A DNA stretch of 51,998 nt from Bacteroidaceae bacterium (GCA_017935785.1 JAGBGU010000065.1:1-51998), one strand, 5' to 3'; positions 7,228 to 18,578 are shown, counted from the first letter of the stretch. Translations and numbers: made by a program. The notes: generated by a model not told the origin, from the letters alone.

Positions 7228-10017
7228 GTGAAGCATAAGCTGATAATCCTTTTTCTGGTATTAAGTGCGGTTTCCGCACTTAGTTCTACGCCGGCTGGTG
7301 CGTATGCTTCTTCGCAAATATTGCGTGATTCAACGGAGAAGTCCAAACCAGACTCCCTGATTCCCGATTCCATCCCTACCGCCCCCTATACCATACTGCC
7401 GGATACCACACAGGATACAGTTATTGTGGATACCACACGTCGTAGCAGTTCGGCACTGGATATGCCTGTAACTTACGAGGCAAAGGACTCCATCACCTTC
7501 GACTATGCCAATATGCGTGCCACCCTGTTCGGGTCCAGTAAGGTTACCTATACCAACCTGGAACTTACGGCAGACCGCATATCCATGAGTATGGACAGCA
7601 GCCTGGTACATGCAACAGGAACGCCGGACAGTACGGGAGCCATACAGGGAAAACCCGTATTCAAACAGGGAGATGACGAATATGAGCCTGATGAGATAGA
7701 CTATAACTTCAAGACCGGAAAGGCATACATATCCAATGTATATACCGAACAGGGTGAAGGATTTATGATGAGCCAGGGCGGTAAGCGTGACAGTACTGGT
7801 GTGATGTATGTAGAGAAGGGACGCTACACTACCTGCGATGCGGAACACCCCCATTTCTACCTCTCCATGACAAGGGCCAAGGTCCGTCCAGGAAAAGAAG
7901 TCATATTCGGACCCGCCAGTCTGGTTGTCTGTGATGTGCCGTTGCCGTTGGCTATCCCTTACGGCTTTTTCCCTTTTACAAGCAGTTATTCCAGCGGTAT
8001 CATCATGCCTACTTATGGTGACGAGTCCACCCGAGGCTTCTATCTGCGAGACGGAGGATATTATTTTGCCGTAAGTGACTTTTTCGATGCCAAGGTGCTG
8101 GGCGAAATTTACACCAAGGGTTCTTGGGGTGTTTCGGCACAGACCAACTACAAGAAACGCTATCGGTTCAGCGGTAGCTTGTACTTCAGCCACCAGACCA
8201 CCAAGGAGGGCGAGAAGAATATGCCGGATTACAGCGTGAGCAAGAGTTTCAAGATAACCTGGAGCCACCGTCAGGACGCCAAGGCTAATCCCACCCAGAG
8301 TTTCTCTGCCAGTGTGAATTTTGCCACCAGCAGTTACGAACGGAACAACCTTACCAGCATGTACAACCCTGAAAGCCTTACGCAGAGTACCCGAACGAGC
8401 AGTGTGTCGTACAGCAAGTCGTTCAACGACATAGGCCTTACGCTGAGCGGAACCTTCAACCTGAGCCAGAACATGCGCGACAGCAGTATAGCCCTTACGC
8501 TTCCCACGCTCAATGTCTCGCTCAGTAAGTTCTATCCTTTCAAACGCAAGAAGATGGCCGGTAAGGAACGCTGGTACGAAAAGATTTCTGCAAGCTATAC
8601 CGGTACGCTTACCAATAGCATAAATACCAAGGAAGACTTGCTCTTCAAGAGCAACCTTATCAAGGATTGGCGTAACGGTATGCGCCACCAGGTGCCTATC
8701 AATGCCACCTTCAATGTGCTGAACTATATCAACGTTACGCCCAGTTTCAACTTTACTGACCGTACCTATACCAACAAGGTTATGCAGTCATGGGATACGG
8801 AGAACAATGCCCTGCAATGCGACACGCTCTATGGTTTCTATAATGTGTATAACTACAACCTCAGCATAAGCGCCAATACCAAACTGTACGGTTTCTACCG
8901 TCCCATGCCCTGGTTTGGCGGAAAAAAGATACAGGCCATACGCCATGTGTTTACGCCAACGGTAAGTTTCAGTTATGCGCCCGACTTCAGCAAGTCGCGT
9001 TATGGGTTCTGGGATTCGTATGTGAAGACCGATGCCGACGGAAACGTGTCTACGGTAATGTACTCCCCCTACAGCGGCGGAGCCTATGGAACAGTGTCGC
9101 AGGGAAAGACCGGAAGCGTGAGCATGGACATCTCCAACAATGTGGAAATGAAAGTCCGCACAGATAAGGACAGTACGGGATACAGGAAGATAAGCTTGAT
9201 AGACGAACTCGGTGCCAGCATGAGCTACAACATGGCGGCTAAGAGCAAGCCCTGGAGCGACCTTGATATGCGCATACGTCTGAAACTGACCAAGAGCTAT
9301 ACCTTCTCGCTGAATGCCCGCTTTGCTACTTATGCATACGGATTGGACGAGAACGGCCGGGTTTATGTAAGTGACAAGACGGAGTATTCGCAAGGACGTT
9401 TCGGACGTTTCCAGGGTATGTCGCAAAACCTGTCATACACATTCAACAACCAGACCTTCCAGAAACTGTTCGGAAAGAAGGATGAAGGCACAACGCTTGG
9501 CGCTTCGGACGAAGATGACGAGTATGATGACAGCGAGGAAGAGACCGACCCCAATATGCAGAATGTGGACCCCGACCGTAAGAAGGCCCGTGAGGGAAGC
9601 GGTGAAAAAACGGAAGGAGGAGTTGATGAGGACGGCTATCTCAAGTTTACCTTGCCATGGAGCTTTACCGTTAGCTATGGTGTATCCATGAAAGAGAATA
9701 CCACGGCAAAGATCAACACCAAGCGCATGCGCTATCCTTACAAGCTTACGCATACGATGAACTTCTCCGGTAACTTGCGTATTGCCGAGGGATGGAATAT
9801 CAACTTCTCATCAGGATACGACTTTAATTACCATAAGCTCAGTATGACAACTGCGTCCCTCTCGCGCGACCTCCACTGTTTCAGCATGAGCTGTAGTGTA
9901 GTGCTCCGCCCCTATATGAGCTATAACTTTACGTTTGCCGCCAATGCAAGTACGCTAACCGATGCCCTCAAGTGGAAAAAACAGAGTTCGTACAGCAGCA
10001 ACATTGACTGGTATTGA
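7228..10017 (+). CDS. lptD: LPS-assembly outer-membrane protein LptD (Bacteroidetes type)
   Basis: 929 aa, starting with GTG just before a signal peptide (residues 1-25). After a Pro/Asp/Ser-rich linker, residues ~85-200 form the periplasmic OstA-like beta-jellyroll (VTYEAKDSITFDYANMRATL; later DEIDYNFKTGKAYISNV). From ~250 onward alternating aromatic beta strands form the barrel that inserts lipopolysaccharide into the outer leaflet. The chain ends in an aromatic residue (NIDWY), as outer-membrane proteins do. An acidic insertion near residues 760-775 (DEDDEYDDSEEETD) lies between strands. The E. coli disulfide pattern is not evident. No other lpt gene is in the window. Confidence 0.88.
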   Translation: MKHKLIILFLVLSAVSALSSTPAGAYASSQILRDSTEKSKPDSLIPDSIPTAPYTILPDTTQDTVIVDTTRRSSSALDMPVTYEAKDSITFDYANMRATLFGSSKVTYTNLELTADRISMSMDSSLVHATGTPDSTGAIQGKPVFKQGDDEYEPDEIDYNFKTGKAYISNVYTEQGEGFMMSQGGKRDSTGVMYVEKGRYTTCDAEHPHFYLSMTRAKVRPGKEVIFGPASLVVCDVPLPLAIPYGFFPFTSSYSSGIIMPTYGDESTRGFYLRDGGYYFAVSDFFDAKVLGEIYTKGSWGVSAQTNYKKRYRFSGSLYFSHQTTKEGEKNMPDYSVSKSFKITWSHRQDAKANPTQSFSASVNFATSSYERNNLTSMYNPESLTQSTRTSSVSYSKSFNDIGLTLSGTFNLSQNMRDSSIALTLPTLNVSLSKFYPFKRKKMAGKERWYEKISASYTGTLTNSINTKEDLLFKSNLIKDWRNGMRHQVPINATFNVLNYINVTPSFNFTDRTYTNKVMQSWDTENNALQCDTLYGFYNVYNYNLSISANTKLYGFYRPMPWFGGKKIQAIRHVFTPTVSFSYAPDFSKSRYGFWDSYVKTDADGNVSTVMYSPYSGGAYGTVSQGKTGSVSMDISNNVEMKVRTDKDSTGYRKISLIDELGASMSYNMAAKSKPWSDLDMRIRLKLTKSYTFSLNARFATYAYGLDENGRVYVSDKTEYSQGRFGRFQGMSQNLSYTFNNQTFQKLFGKKDEGTTLGASDEDDEYDDSEEETDPNMQNVDPDRKKAREGSGEKTEGGVDEDGYLKFTLPWSFTVSYGVSMKENTTAKINTKRMRYPYKLTHTMNFSGNLRIAEGWNINFSSGYDFNYHKLSMTTASLSRDLHCFSMSCSVVLRPYMSYNFTFAANASTLTDALKWKKQSSYSSNIDWY

Positions 10018-10063
10018 TTTAAGGACATATTTTATATAATATATATAATAAGGTAGAAAGAAA

Positions 10064-10786
10064 ATGAAAATGAAAACAAAACTTTTGGCAGCCTTTGCTA
10101 TGGCCGGCGGCCTGTTCGTTACTTCCTGTGGCGATATGGACCAGCATCAGCTGATGATAGTTTATCCTGCACAGGGATATAGTGTTTTGTATGCGGATGA
10201 ATCTGCAGACTCCATCTCGTTTGTCACATTTGACAGCTGGCGTGTTAGACCTAATGAACCGGATTGGATCCGTTTGACCGGAGACGAGACAGGCAACATC
10301 AAGTATGACAATACCAAACGCTATTGGATAACGTGCGAACTGGAATTTGCGCCTAACACCTCAAACAAAACCCGCCTGGGTACCGTTGAAGTGTTCTCCT
10401 ATGAATATTCAGTAGGTGCAAAGTATCTGCAGTACGGCCATCTGGACATCAGCCACCCCGAAGCCGAGGTGGAAAAGTTCCGTGAAGGCAGCACAATCCC
10501 CGAGACCGTAAAGTTCTGTCTTACCGACAGTGCTTTCGTGCCCTCAGACTCTTTGTGCTTCAATGTTCATCAGCGTTGGAATTTGGCATACAAGGATGGG
10601 CAGGCACCCTCTTGGCTGAAGATTAGCGAAATGGAGGGTACTCCCGGTAAGAACACACTGGAACTTACCTTCGAGGAGAATCTTTCCACAGAACCTCGCA
10701 GTACAGTGCTGCTGCTTACCAGTGGTAGGGTTACAAACGAGATAAAGATTGAGCAGTTGGGAAGAAAGAAGAAGGAGAACGAATAA
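10064..10786 (+). CDS. outer-membrane or periplasmic lipoprotein with BACON-like repeat
   Basis: 240 aa. A lipoprotein signal with lipobox VTSC near residue 21 is followed by CGDMDQ. Two beta-sandwich-like halves are suggested; the C-terminal one (ending TLELTFEENL, then a TSGR turn and IKIEQLG) resembles BACON domains, which are common in Bacteroidetes surface lipoproteins and often bind carbohydrate or mucin. Function unknown. It lies 46 bp after lptD and before a strong terminator, so it may be read from the lptD promoter. Start 10070 is also possible. Confidence 0.75.
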   Translation: MKMKTKLLAAFAMAGGLFVTSCGDMDQHQLMIVYPAQGYSVLYADESADSISFVTFDSWRVRPNEPDWIRLTGDETGNIKYDNTKRYWITCELEFAPNTSNKTRLGTVEVFSYEYSVGAKYLQYGHLDISHPEAEVEKFREGSTIPETVKFCLTDSAFVPSDSLCFNVHQRWNLAYKDGQAPSWLKISEMEGTPGKNTLELTFEENLSTEPRSTVLLLTSGRVTNEIKIEQLGRKKKENE

Positions 10787-10812
10787 TCGTTGTCTTTCCT
10801 GATATAGTAATT

Positions 10813-10860
10813 AACCCCGCCTTGCATGCAAAAGCGCAAGGCGGGGTTGCTGTTTTTTTT
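10813..10860 (+). terminator. strong intrinsic terminator
   Basis: AACCCCGCCTTGC (10813-10825) pairs perfectly with GCAAGGCGGGGTT (10836-10848), followed by TGCTG and a run of eight T. It ends the lptD-lipoprotein unit. Confidence 0.9.
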
Positions 10861-10882
10861 AGGGAGTGATGATTTATGAACA

Positions 10883-11587
10883 TCACTTAATCCTTATGGA
10901 CTTTATGATGACTTCTTTGAGCGGATGCTCGGCGGCATCCACTGGAATTTTGTTGATGTATTCCACAACCTTCATGCCGTCCACCACTTCGCCAAAGATG
11001 GTGTAGTCACCGTCCAGATGGGGGCATCCGCCGGCGGTGGTATAGGCGTGTTTCTGCTGCTCGTTCAGCGAGGGCAGCTTAAAGCCAGGTTCTGTGTCTC
11101 TTCTCGATTGCCACAGCTCCGCCAGTGAACCGCGGTTGAACTTCTTTCCAGACACAATATAGAAGTGTGTACCGCTGCTTTCACGTTTCACATTTACGCT
11201 GTCCGGCTGGCGTGCCATGGCCAGTGCGCCCGCCTTATGATAATATTTGGGGTAAATGATTTCCGCCGGAATGGTATGGCGGTATTTCTCCACCTCTACT
11301 GTCGGAGCGGCTCCTCCCGCCTTTTGCGACGGCTCTCCGCTTTGTATGGTTCCTTCCGGGACAATCCGGTTCCATACAATGTTTTCATATACTCCCTCCT
11401 TAATCATCCTGATGAAATTGTCGCGGTGGAGTGGGGTGTCGTCATACAGGCGCAGGGTAATGTCGCCCCTGCTGGTTTCAATCACCACCTCGGTCTTTCC
11501 AATGGCATCGCGTTTTGGGTCACTGCATGAGAACATAAGCAGTGCGGCCACGAAAACCGAAAGTGCAAATGATGTCTTTTGTTTCAT
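10883..11587 (-). CDS. cyclophilin-type peptidyl-prolyl isomerase lipoprotein
   Basis: 234 aa from the ATG at 11587. This start gives a lipoprotein signal with lipobox LMFSC at ~residue 20. The longer frame would begin before the -7 element. The cyclophilin fold follows: TSRGDITLRLYDDTPLHRDN, then GSGTHFYIV-like (SSGTHFYIVSG), and GCPHLDGDYTIFGEVVDG. It catalyses proline isomerisation during folding of exported proteins in the periplasm. It is somewhat longer than minimal cyclophilins because of a loop after the HFYIV strand, as in other Bacteroidetes members. Confidence 0.92.
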   Translation of the reverse strand: MKQKTSFALSVFVAALLMFSCSDPKRDAIGKTEVVIETSRGDITLRLYDDTPLHRDNFIRMIKEGVYENIVWNRIVPEGTIQSGEPSQKAGGAAPTVEVEKYRHTIPAEIIYPKYYHKAGALAMARQPDSVNVKRESSGTHFYIVSGKKFNRGSLAELWQSRRDTEPGFKLPSLNEQQKHAYTTAGGCPHLDGDYTIFGEVVDGMKVVEYINKIPVDAAEHPLKEVIIKSIRIK

Positions 11588-11617
11588 GATAAATGTGTTT
11601 TGATTGTTCTTTGATAG

Positions 11618-11625
11618 CAAAGTTA
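11618..11625 (-). promoter_or_regulatory. -7 promoter element of the cyclophilin gene
   Basis: Reads TAACTTTG on the minus strand, about 30 bp before the ATG at 11587. Confidence 0.5.
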
Positions 11626-11686
11626 CAATTTTTTTTGCACAAAAGAAAAAAGAAGCAACCAAAAGGCTGCTTCTCTGTTTTCTTTG

Positions 11687-11759
11687 AGCGGAAGACGGGG
11701 CTCAAACCCGCGACCCCCAGCTTGGAAGGCTAGTGCTCTATCGACTGAGCTACTTCCGC
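11687..11759 (-). tRNA. tRNA-Gly (anticodon UCC)
   Basis: 73 nt. Acceptor stem GCGGAAG/CTTCCGC, D-arm GCTC..GAGC, anticodon stem CTAGC/GCTGG with loop CTTCCAA (anticodon TCC, reads GGA/GGG), variable GGGTC, T-arm GCGGG/CCCGT and discriminator T. CCA is not encoded. The gene stands alone. It is a common kind of integration target, but I see no attachment-site duplication nearby. Confidence 0.95.
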
Positions 11760-11916
11760 ATTGTTTTGCTTTGCATTTCTGCATTGCGGGTGCAAAGGTA
11801 GGCCTTTTCTGCGAAACACACAAATATTTAAACGGATTTTTTCTTCTTGGATGTGCAAATACGCGCGAAGACTTAAATTTACCTTAAAAAAGAAATAATG
11901 GTAACAAATCTTTTTG

Positions 11917-11924
11917 TATCTTTG
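11917..11924 (+). promoter_or_regulatory. -7 promoter element of the BI-1 family gene
   Basis: TATCTTTG about 80 bp upstream of the ATG at 12005. Confidence 0.5.
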
Positions 11925-12004
11925 CACATAACAGCCGCGGATTTGTTATGTATGTCCGCCTCTGTCCCTACTATATCGGATATAAACAATAAAAATAACA
12001 GACA

Positions 12005-12721
12005 ATGATGTTTACAGACAATTATTTGAGCCAGGAACAGCAGATGGTTCTTTCGCGCAGTTTCTCAGTATTGATGCGTAACGTGTACACATGGATGGCA
12101 TTGGGCCTGGTAATGACCGCCCTTACCGCTCTCTTTGTTTCTAAAAATGAAAGTATAGTCTATGCCATAGCCACAACGCCCGCACTTATGTGGGGACTTT
12201 TGATAGCCGAGGTGGCCATGGTATTCATCTTGTCAGCCCGTATCATGAAGATGTCCTTCCTCTCTGCCGGTCTCTTCTTTGCAGCCTATGCTATCCTGAA
12301 CGGAGTGACTTTGTCATTTATATTCCTGGCCTATACAGCCCAGAGCATTGCACAAACCTTCTTCATTACTGCCGGCACTTTCGGAGCCATGTCCCTTGTG
12401 GGATTCTTCGTAAAGAAGGATTTGTCCACTATGGGCAGAGTGCTGTACATGCTGCTGATAGGTCTGATTATTGCCACTGTTGTGAATATCTTTGTGGCAA
12501 GTTCCGGACTGGCCATGATTCTGAACTATGTGGGCGTGATTATATTTGTGGGACTTACCGCATACGACACACAGAAGATCAAGCAGATGATGCTTGCCTA
12601 TAGCGCCGCTGGCATAACGGACCAGACCAACAAACTGGCTCTGCTGGGCAGCCTTACGCTTTATCTGGATTTCATTAACCTGTTCCTCTATCTCCTGAGA
12701 TTTTTCGGAGACAGAAAATAA
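12005..12721 (+). CDS. Bax inhibitor-1 / YccA family membrane protein
   Basis: 238 aa with about seven hydrophobic segments. N-terminal SFSVLMRNVYTWMALGL matches the start of the BI-1/YbhL family, and the conserved C-terminal region contains GLTAYDTQKIKQM and the last helix LYLDFINLFLYLLRF. Family members are inner-membrane proteins; some act as pH-dependent calcium leak channels and E. coli YccA interacts with FtsH. The role here is unknown. The genes at 12763 and 13548 follow in the same direction at short spacing. Confidence 0.9.
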   Translation: MMFTDNYLSQEQQMVLSRSFSVLMRNVYTWMALGLVMTALTALFVSKNESIVYAIATTPALMWGLLIAEVAMVFILSARIMKMSFLSAGLFFAAYAILNGVTLSFIFLAYTAQSIAQTFFITAGTFGAMSLVGFFVKKDLSTMGRVLYMLLIGLIIATVVNIFVASSGLAMILNYVGVIIFVGLTAYDTQKIKQMMLAYSAAGITDQTNKLALLGSLTLYLDFINLFLYLLRFFGDRK

Positions 12722-12762
12722 TTCAGGAAGTCTTCTTGATGTATTATTATTATAGTTGAGGA

Positions 12763-13539
12763 ATGAAAAGAATCAGTATTTCGCTTTTGGCCCTGTTTGC
12801 GGTTTTGTTTTCCTTTGCCCAGGATAAACAGGAGCTCAAGGTCATGACATACAACATTCTGCACGGCGGAATGGCTTCCATTGAGGATTTGAGCAAGTTT
12901 ATTACTCAGCATCATCCGGATGTGGTAATGTTGCAGGAGATAGACATCAACACCCACCGCAAGGATGAGGAGCATCTGCATGACCGTAATCTCATTGCCG
13001 AGTTGGGCTATCATACCAAGATGTTCTCAGCCTTCGGCAAGTCCATCTCCTTTTCTGGCGGATATTACGGATTAGGACTGTTGTCCAAGTATCCTATCGT
13101 AAAGATGGAACGCGTACTGCTGCCCATGCTCTCGCCCAACCATGAACAAAGGTCATTGCTCATGGCAATTGTGGAATTGGACAACGGAGACCGGATCTGT
13201 GTGGGCAGTACGCATCTCGACCTCCATGCAGACGCCCGTATGGCACAGGTGCAGCATATCAACAAGGTAATGCGGGATACCGGACATCCTTGTGTTGTGG
13301 CCGGCGACTTCAATGCCACCCCCGACGCTAACGAAATAAAGTACGGCATGAGCGAGTGGATGCAGTCAATGGCAAACGATGCCTTTACCTTCCCCCAGGA
13401 CAATCCCGATATAAAGATAGACTATGTCTTTTCCTATCCGCGCCAGGCATGGCAGATTCGTTCTGCAACAGTGCCCCCGGTACAGATGTCGGACCATCGT
13501 CCTATAGTAGTGGAATATGAGTTATTAACAAATAAATAG
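12763..13539 (+). CDS. exported endonuclease/exonuclease/phosphatase family protein
   Basis: 258 aa. Signal peptide MKRISISLLALFAVLFSFAQ. The EEP catalytic core is complete: MTYNILHG (Asn), MLQEID (metal-binding Glu), STHLDLHAD (His), AGDFNATPD (Asp/Asn) and SDHRPI (catalytic His) at the C-terminus. Such periplasmic or surface proteins cleave phosphodiesters or phosphomonoesters (sphingomyelinase-like, DNase-like, inositol phosphatase-like); which one cannot be told from sequence. The next gene starts 8 bp after its stop, so they are co-transcribed. Confidence 0.87.
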   Translation: MKRISISLLALFAVLFSFAQDKQELKVMTYNILHGGMASIEDLSKFITQHHPDVVMLQEIDINTHRKDEEHLHDRNLIAELGYHTKMFSAFGKSISFSGGYYGLGLLSKYPIVKMERVLLPMLSPNHEQRSLLMAIVELDNGDRICVGSTHLDLHADARMAQVQHINKVMRDTGHPCVVAGDFNATPDANEIKYGMSEWMQSMANDAFTFPQDNPDIKIDYVFSYPRQAWQIRSATVPPVQMSDHRPIVVEYELLTNK

Positions 13540-13547
13540 AGAATATC

Positions 13548-14702
13548 ATGAAAAAGAAAATCAGAATGGGAATGTTGGGCGGTGGCCCCGGCTCATTTAT
13601 CGGCCCAGTACATCGTATGGCTGCCAATCTCGACGGACTGATTGAACTGGTCTGCGGATGCTTCAGCTCAAACCCTGAAAAGTCTGCCCAGACAGGCAAG
13701 GAACTCTGCTTGCCCGAGAACCGTATATACACCTCTTACCAGGAAATGATTGAGAAGGAAGCCCAGTTGCCCGAGGGCGAGCGCATGGATTTCATCTCTA
13801 TCGTTACCCCCAATCATGTCCACTATGCCCCTGCAGCCATGGCCATGGAGGCCGGTTTCCATGTGGCGTTGGACAAACCCATCACCTTCTCTTTGGATGA
13901 GGCCAAGAGCCTGGCTGAAATATCCGCGCGCACAGGAAAACGCCTGCTGCTTACCCATACCTATAGCGGCTATCCGTTGGTAAAGGAAGCACGTTTCCGT
14001 GTGAAACGAGGCGATTTGGGCAAGATCCGCCGTGTGTATGTGGAGTATCCCCAGGGATGGCTTTCTACGGATTGCGCTGCCGTAAACAAACAGGCCGCTT
14101 GGCGTGTAGACCCCACCCGTTCCGGTAAGGCCGGTTGTATGGGCGATATCGGCACTCACGCATTCCACCTGGCCAATTACATCACAGGCCTGAAGCCGGT
14201 AGAATTGTGTGCCGAACTGAACTCTTTTGTCCCGGACCGTCTGTTGGACGATGACGGAACCGTCTTTATCCGCTACGAGGGTGGTGCACGTTGTCTGCTT
14301 AGTGCTTCGCAGGTTTGTGCCGGTGTGGAGAACGGGTTGTATATCCGTATCTATGGCGAAAAGGGCGGATTGGAATGGCGTCAGGACAGCCCCAACACCA
14401 TGATTTTCCGTCCGGCGGAAGGTGCGGCCGAAATGATTCGTACCAGCACGCCCGGAATAGAATCTCCTGCTGCACAGCACAATTCCCGCGTTCCCGGTGG
14501 TCATCCCGAAGGCTTTATAGAAGCTTTTGCCAACCTGTACCGCAACTTTGCGCTTACTCTTATAGCCGATGCGGCCAACGAGACACCGTCAGAACACGCG
14601 CTCGACTTCCCCACTGTAGCCGACGGTATAGAAGGCATGCAGTTTGTGGATGCCGTGGTAAGTTCGTCCGCACAGAATGCCGCTTGGGTTAAGTGGGATT
14701 GA
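13548..14702 (+). CDS. Gfo/Idh/MocA family oxidoreductase
   Basis: 384 aa. N-terminal Rossmann fold with the dinucleotide-binding [16 protein letters not shown]. The conserved substrate/cofactor block [10 protein letters not shown] (the EKP-like motif) and [16 protein letters not shown] follow, the latter holding the usual active-site histidine region. NAD(P)-dependent sugar or inositol dehydrogenases have this layout; the substrate is not readable. No signal peptide, so cytoplasmic. Paired with an exported EEP-family hydrolase 8 bp upstream, it might oxidise a sugar or cyclitol released by that enzyme (inference). Confidence 0.88.
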   Translation: MKKKIRMGMLGGGPGSFIGPVHRMAANLDGLIELVCGCFSSNPEKSAQTGKELCLPENRIYTSYQEMIEKEAQLPEGERMDFISIVTPNHVHYAPAAMAMEAGFHVALDKPITFSLDEAKSLAEISARTGKRLLLTHTYSGYPLVKEARFRVKRGDLGKIRRVYVEYPQGWLSTDCAAVNKQAAWRVDPTRSGKAGCMGDIGTHAFHLANYITGLKPVELCAELNSFVPDRLLDDDGTVFIRYEGGARCLLSASQVCAGVENGLYIRIYGEKGGLEWRQDSPNTMIFRPAEGAAEMIRTSTPGIESPAAQHNSRVPGGHPEGFIEAFANLYRNFALTLIADAANETPSEHALDFPTVADGIEGMQFVDAVVSSSAQNAAWVKWD

Positions 14703-14716
14703 TGTAGATGATGTTT

Positions 14717-14752
14717 CGCATAAGGATGACGTGGGTATGTCTTCCTTATGCG
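14717..14752. terminator. hairpin after the Gfo/Idh/MocA gene
   Basis: CGCATAAGGA (14717-14726) pairs perfectly with TCCTTATGCG (14743-14752) across a 16-nt loop, 15 bp after the stop codon. No T-run follows, so it may be a processing or stabilising 3' structure rather than a classic terminator. Confidence 0.45.
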
Positions 14753-14809
14753 AACCCGTTGTTCTCACACAATAGTCATCATTATGTAATAATCGCCCTC
14801 ACGCAATAT

Positions 14810-14836
14810 GTCATCCTGAAACAAGTTCAGGATGAC
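14810..14836. repeat. palindromic repeat
   Basis: GTCATCCTGAA and TTCAGGATGAC make a perfect 11-bp inverted repeat around the 5-nt loop ACAAG. It lies in the convergent gap between the oxidoreductase and ligA and may end both transcripts. Related half-copies (CATCCTGA) recur at 22392-22399 and 22431-22438. That suggests a dispersed REP-like intergenic element. Confidence 0.6.
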
Positions 14837-14888
14837 GTATAGCATCAGGATGACAATAGCATCAATATAATGTATAGCATCAGGATGA
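14837..14888. repeat. two 17-bp direct repeats
   Basis: GTATAGCATCAGGATGA occurs at 14837-14853 and again at 14872-14888, with a partial AGCATCA copy between. Each copy ends in the half-site CAGGATGA of the adjoining palindrome, so the block seems built by local duplication of the same element. Confidence 0.65.
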
Positions 14889-14906
14889 AGCCAGCGTGCA
14901 ATATCC

Positions 14907-17024
<2,118 letters not shown>

Positions 17025-17045
17025 CAAAGTTTTTTTAGCAAGTTT

Positions 17046-17933
17046 ATGGCAGTTAATAGATTCAAGGGGCTTGGCGTGGCCTTGATTACCCCTTTCAGGA
17101 GCGATAATTCAATAGATATTGAGGCTTTAGACCGTTTGGTGGAATATCAGATTAAGGGAGGTGTGGATTTTCTGTGCATTATGGGAACCACAGCGGAAAC
17201 CCCAACTCTGACCGCTGCGGAAAAGCAGATGCTGAAAAACCATCTTGTGGAGCGGGTTGCCGGACGTGTGCCCCTGCTGATGGGATGCGGCGGCAACAGT
17301 ACGGCTGCAGTTGTGAACGAACTGAAGAGTATGGACTGGAGCGGCATTGAAGGTATCCTGAGTGTGTGCCCCTATTACAACAAACCTTCACAGGAAGGGC
17401 TTTACCAGCATTACCGTGCCCTGGCGCAGGCCAGTCCGCTTCCTATAGTATTATATAATGTACCAGGCAGAACCGGTGTGAACATGACGGCAGAGACCAC
17501 CCTGCGCCTTGCCCGTGACTTTGAGAACATCGTAGCCATTAAGGAAGCCAGCGGCAACATTACACAGATGGACGATATTATCAAGAACAAACCCGAGAAC
17601 TTTGACGTAATCAGCGGTGATGACGGTATCACATTTCCCTTGATTACATTGGGGGCCGTGGGCGTAATCAGCGTGATTGGCAATGCGTTGCCATACGAGT
17701 TCAGCCGCATGGTGCGTCTGGCTCTGCGCGGTGAATACGAATCCGCGCGAACCATCCACCACAAGTTTACCGAGCTGTTCAAACTGCTTTTTGTGGACGG
17801 AAACCCTGCCGGCGTGAAGGCCATGCTTTCTGAAATGGGTATGATTGAGAACCACCTGCGCCTGCCGCTCATCCCCACGCGCCTGACCACAATGAAACAG
17901 ATTTCTGATATCGTGCGCGATTTGGGATATTAA
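17046..17933 (+). CDS. dapA: 4-hydroxy-tetrahydrodipicolinate synthase
   Basis: 295 aa. Condenses pyruvate and aspartate semialdehyde in the diaminopimelate/lysine pathway. The start ATG at 17046 (MAVNRFKGLGVALITPF) is chosen because the promoter lies between it and the longer frame's start. Family signatures: MGTTAETPTL (GTTGE-type motif), CPYYNKPSQEG, LYNVPGRTG with the active-site Tyr and Arg, and VAIKEASGN with the Schiff-base lysine. TIM barrel, cytoplasmic, normally tetrameric. GTTAE replaces the more usual GTTGE. Monocistronic, ending near the hairpins at 17955 and 17991. Confidence 0.96.
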   Translation: MAVNRFKGLGVALITPFRSDNSIDIEALDRLVEYQIKGGVDFLCIMGTTAETPTLTAAEKQMLKNHLVERVAGRVPLLMGCGGNSTAAVVNELKSMDWSGIEGILSVCPYYNKPSQEGLYQHYRALAQASPLPIVLYNVPGRTGVNMTAETTLRLARDFENIVAIKEASGNITQMDDIIKNKPENFDVISGDDGITFPLITLGAVGVISVIGNALPYEFSRMVRLALRGEYESARTIHHKFTELFKLLFVDGNPAGVKAMLSEMGMIENHLRLPLIPTRLTTMKQISDIVRDLGY

Positions 17934-17954
17934 CGTAGAACGATTAACGAATGT

Positions 17955-17969
17955 GCGTCTTGCAGACGC
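17955..17969. repeat. small hairpin
   Basis: GCGTCT and AGACGC form a 6-bp stem with a 3-nt loop. A 12-bp direct repeat GAACGATTAACG (17938-17949 and 18044-18055) brackets this hairpin and the next. It may be scar-like duplication. Confidence 0.4.
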
Positions 17970-17990
17970 CATTGTTATATGGCATGATAA

Positions 17991-18016
17991 AGCCGGAGGC
18001 CTGAAAGCCTCCGGCT
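17991..18016. terminator. bidirectional terminator between dapA and the MaoC gene
   Basis: AGCCGGAGGC (17991-18000) pairs with GCCTCCGGCT (18007-18016) around a 6-nt loop, followed on the plus strand by the T-rich ATTTATTTT. It serves the two convergent genes. Confidence 0.8.
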
Positions 18017-18076
18017 ATTTATTTTCGCGTCTTTGCTTTTTTTGAACGATTAACGTTGAACGGATGCGTTCACCGC

Positions 18077-18544
18077 TCACTTCTTGAAATAATATATAAA
18101 GGTGGCCAGGCCTTCCAGGGCTTTCTTGCCGGTTTCCTGAATTTCGATGGTGAATTTGATAGTGGTCTTGATGGCGCCGCGCAGGTTGGCCAGTTCTTCC
18201 AGCTTGGTGGTCATGCGGATGTGCTGGCCGCTCAGCACAGGCTGGTTGAACTTCATCTTGTCCATGCCATAGTTCATCATGCGCTCCAGGTTGTTCACTT
18301 CTATAATCTGGTCCCAAAGATAGGGCAGCATGCTCAGTGTGAGATAGCCGTGGGCGATGGTGGTGCCGAACGGACTTTCAGCCTTGGCCTTTTCCTGGTC
18401 CACATGAATCCACTGATGGTCCAGTGTGGCGTCGGCAAACTGGCAAATTCTTTCCTGGGTTAACTGCACATAATCGCTTGTGCCCAATTCCTTTCCTGCG
18501 TAAGGCTCAAAGTCCTCGAAGCAGTTGATGACTACTTTGCTCAT
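18077..18544 (-). CDS. MaoC-like (R)-specific enoyl hydratase domain protein
   Basis: 155 aa, single hot-dog fold. The hydratase signature is visible: FADATLDHQWIHVD (catalytic Asp and His) followed by FGTTIAHGYLTLSMLP. This is the PhaJ/MaoC layout, where the enzyme adds water to enoyl-CoA or enoyl-ACP. Substrate unknown. Cytoplasmic, with its own promoter at 18579-18586, divergent from kdsA. Convergent with dapA. Confidence 0.88.
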   Translation of the reverse strand: MSKVVINCFEDFEPYAGKELGTSDYVQLTQERICQFADATLDHQWIHVDQEKAKAESPFGTTIAHGYLTLSMLPYLWDQIIEVNNLERMMNYGMDKMKFNQPVLSGQHIRMTTKLEELANLRGAIKTTIKFTIEIQETGKKALEGLATFIYYFKK

Positions 18545-18578
18545 AAATTATTTTGTATAAAGTGTAATGTTTGTTGTG

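Noticed and set aside
11687..11759. tRNA-Gly as an active integration site
   Set aside because: No integrase, and no duplicated 3' end of the tRNA was seen in the flanks.
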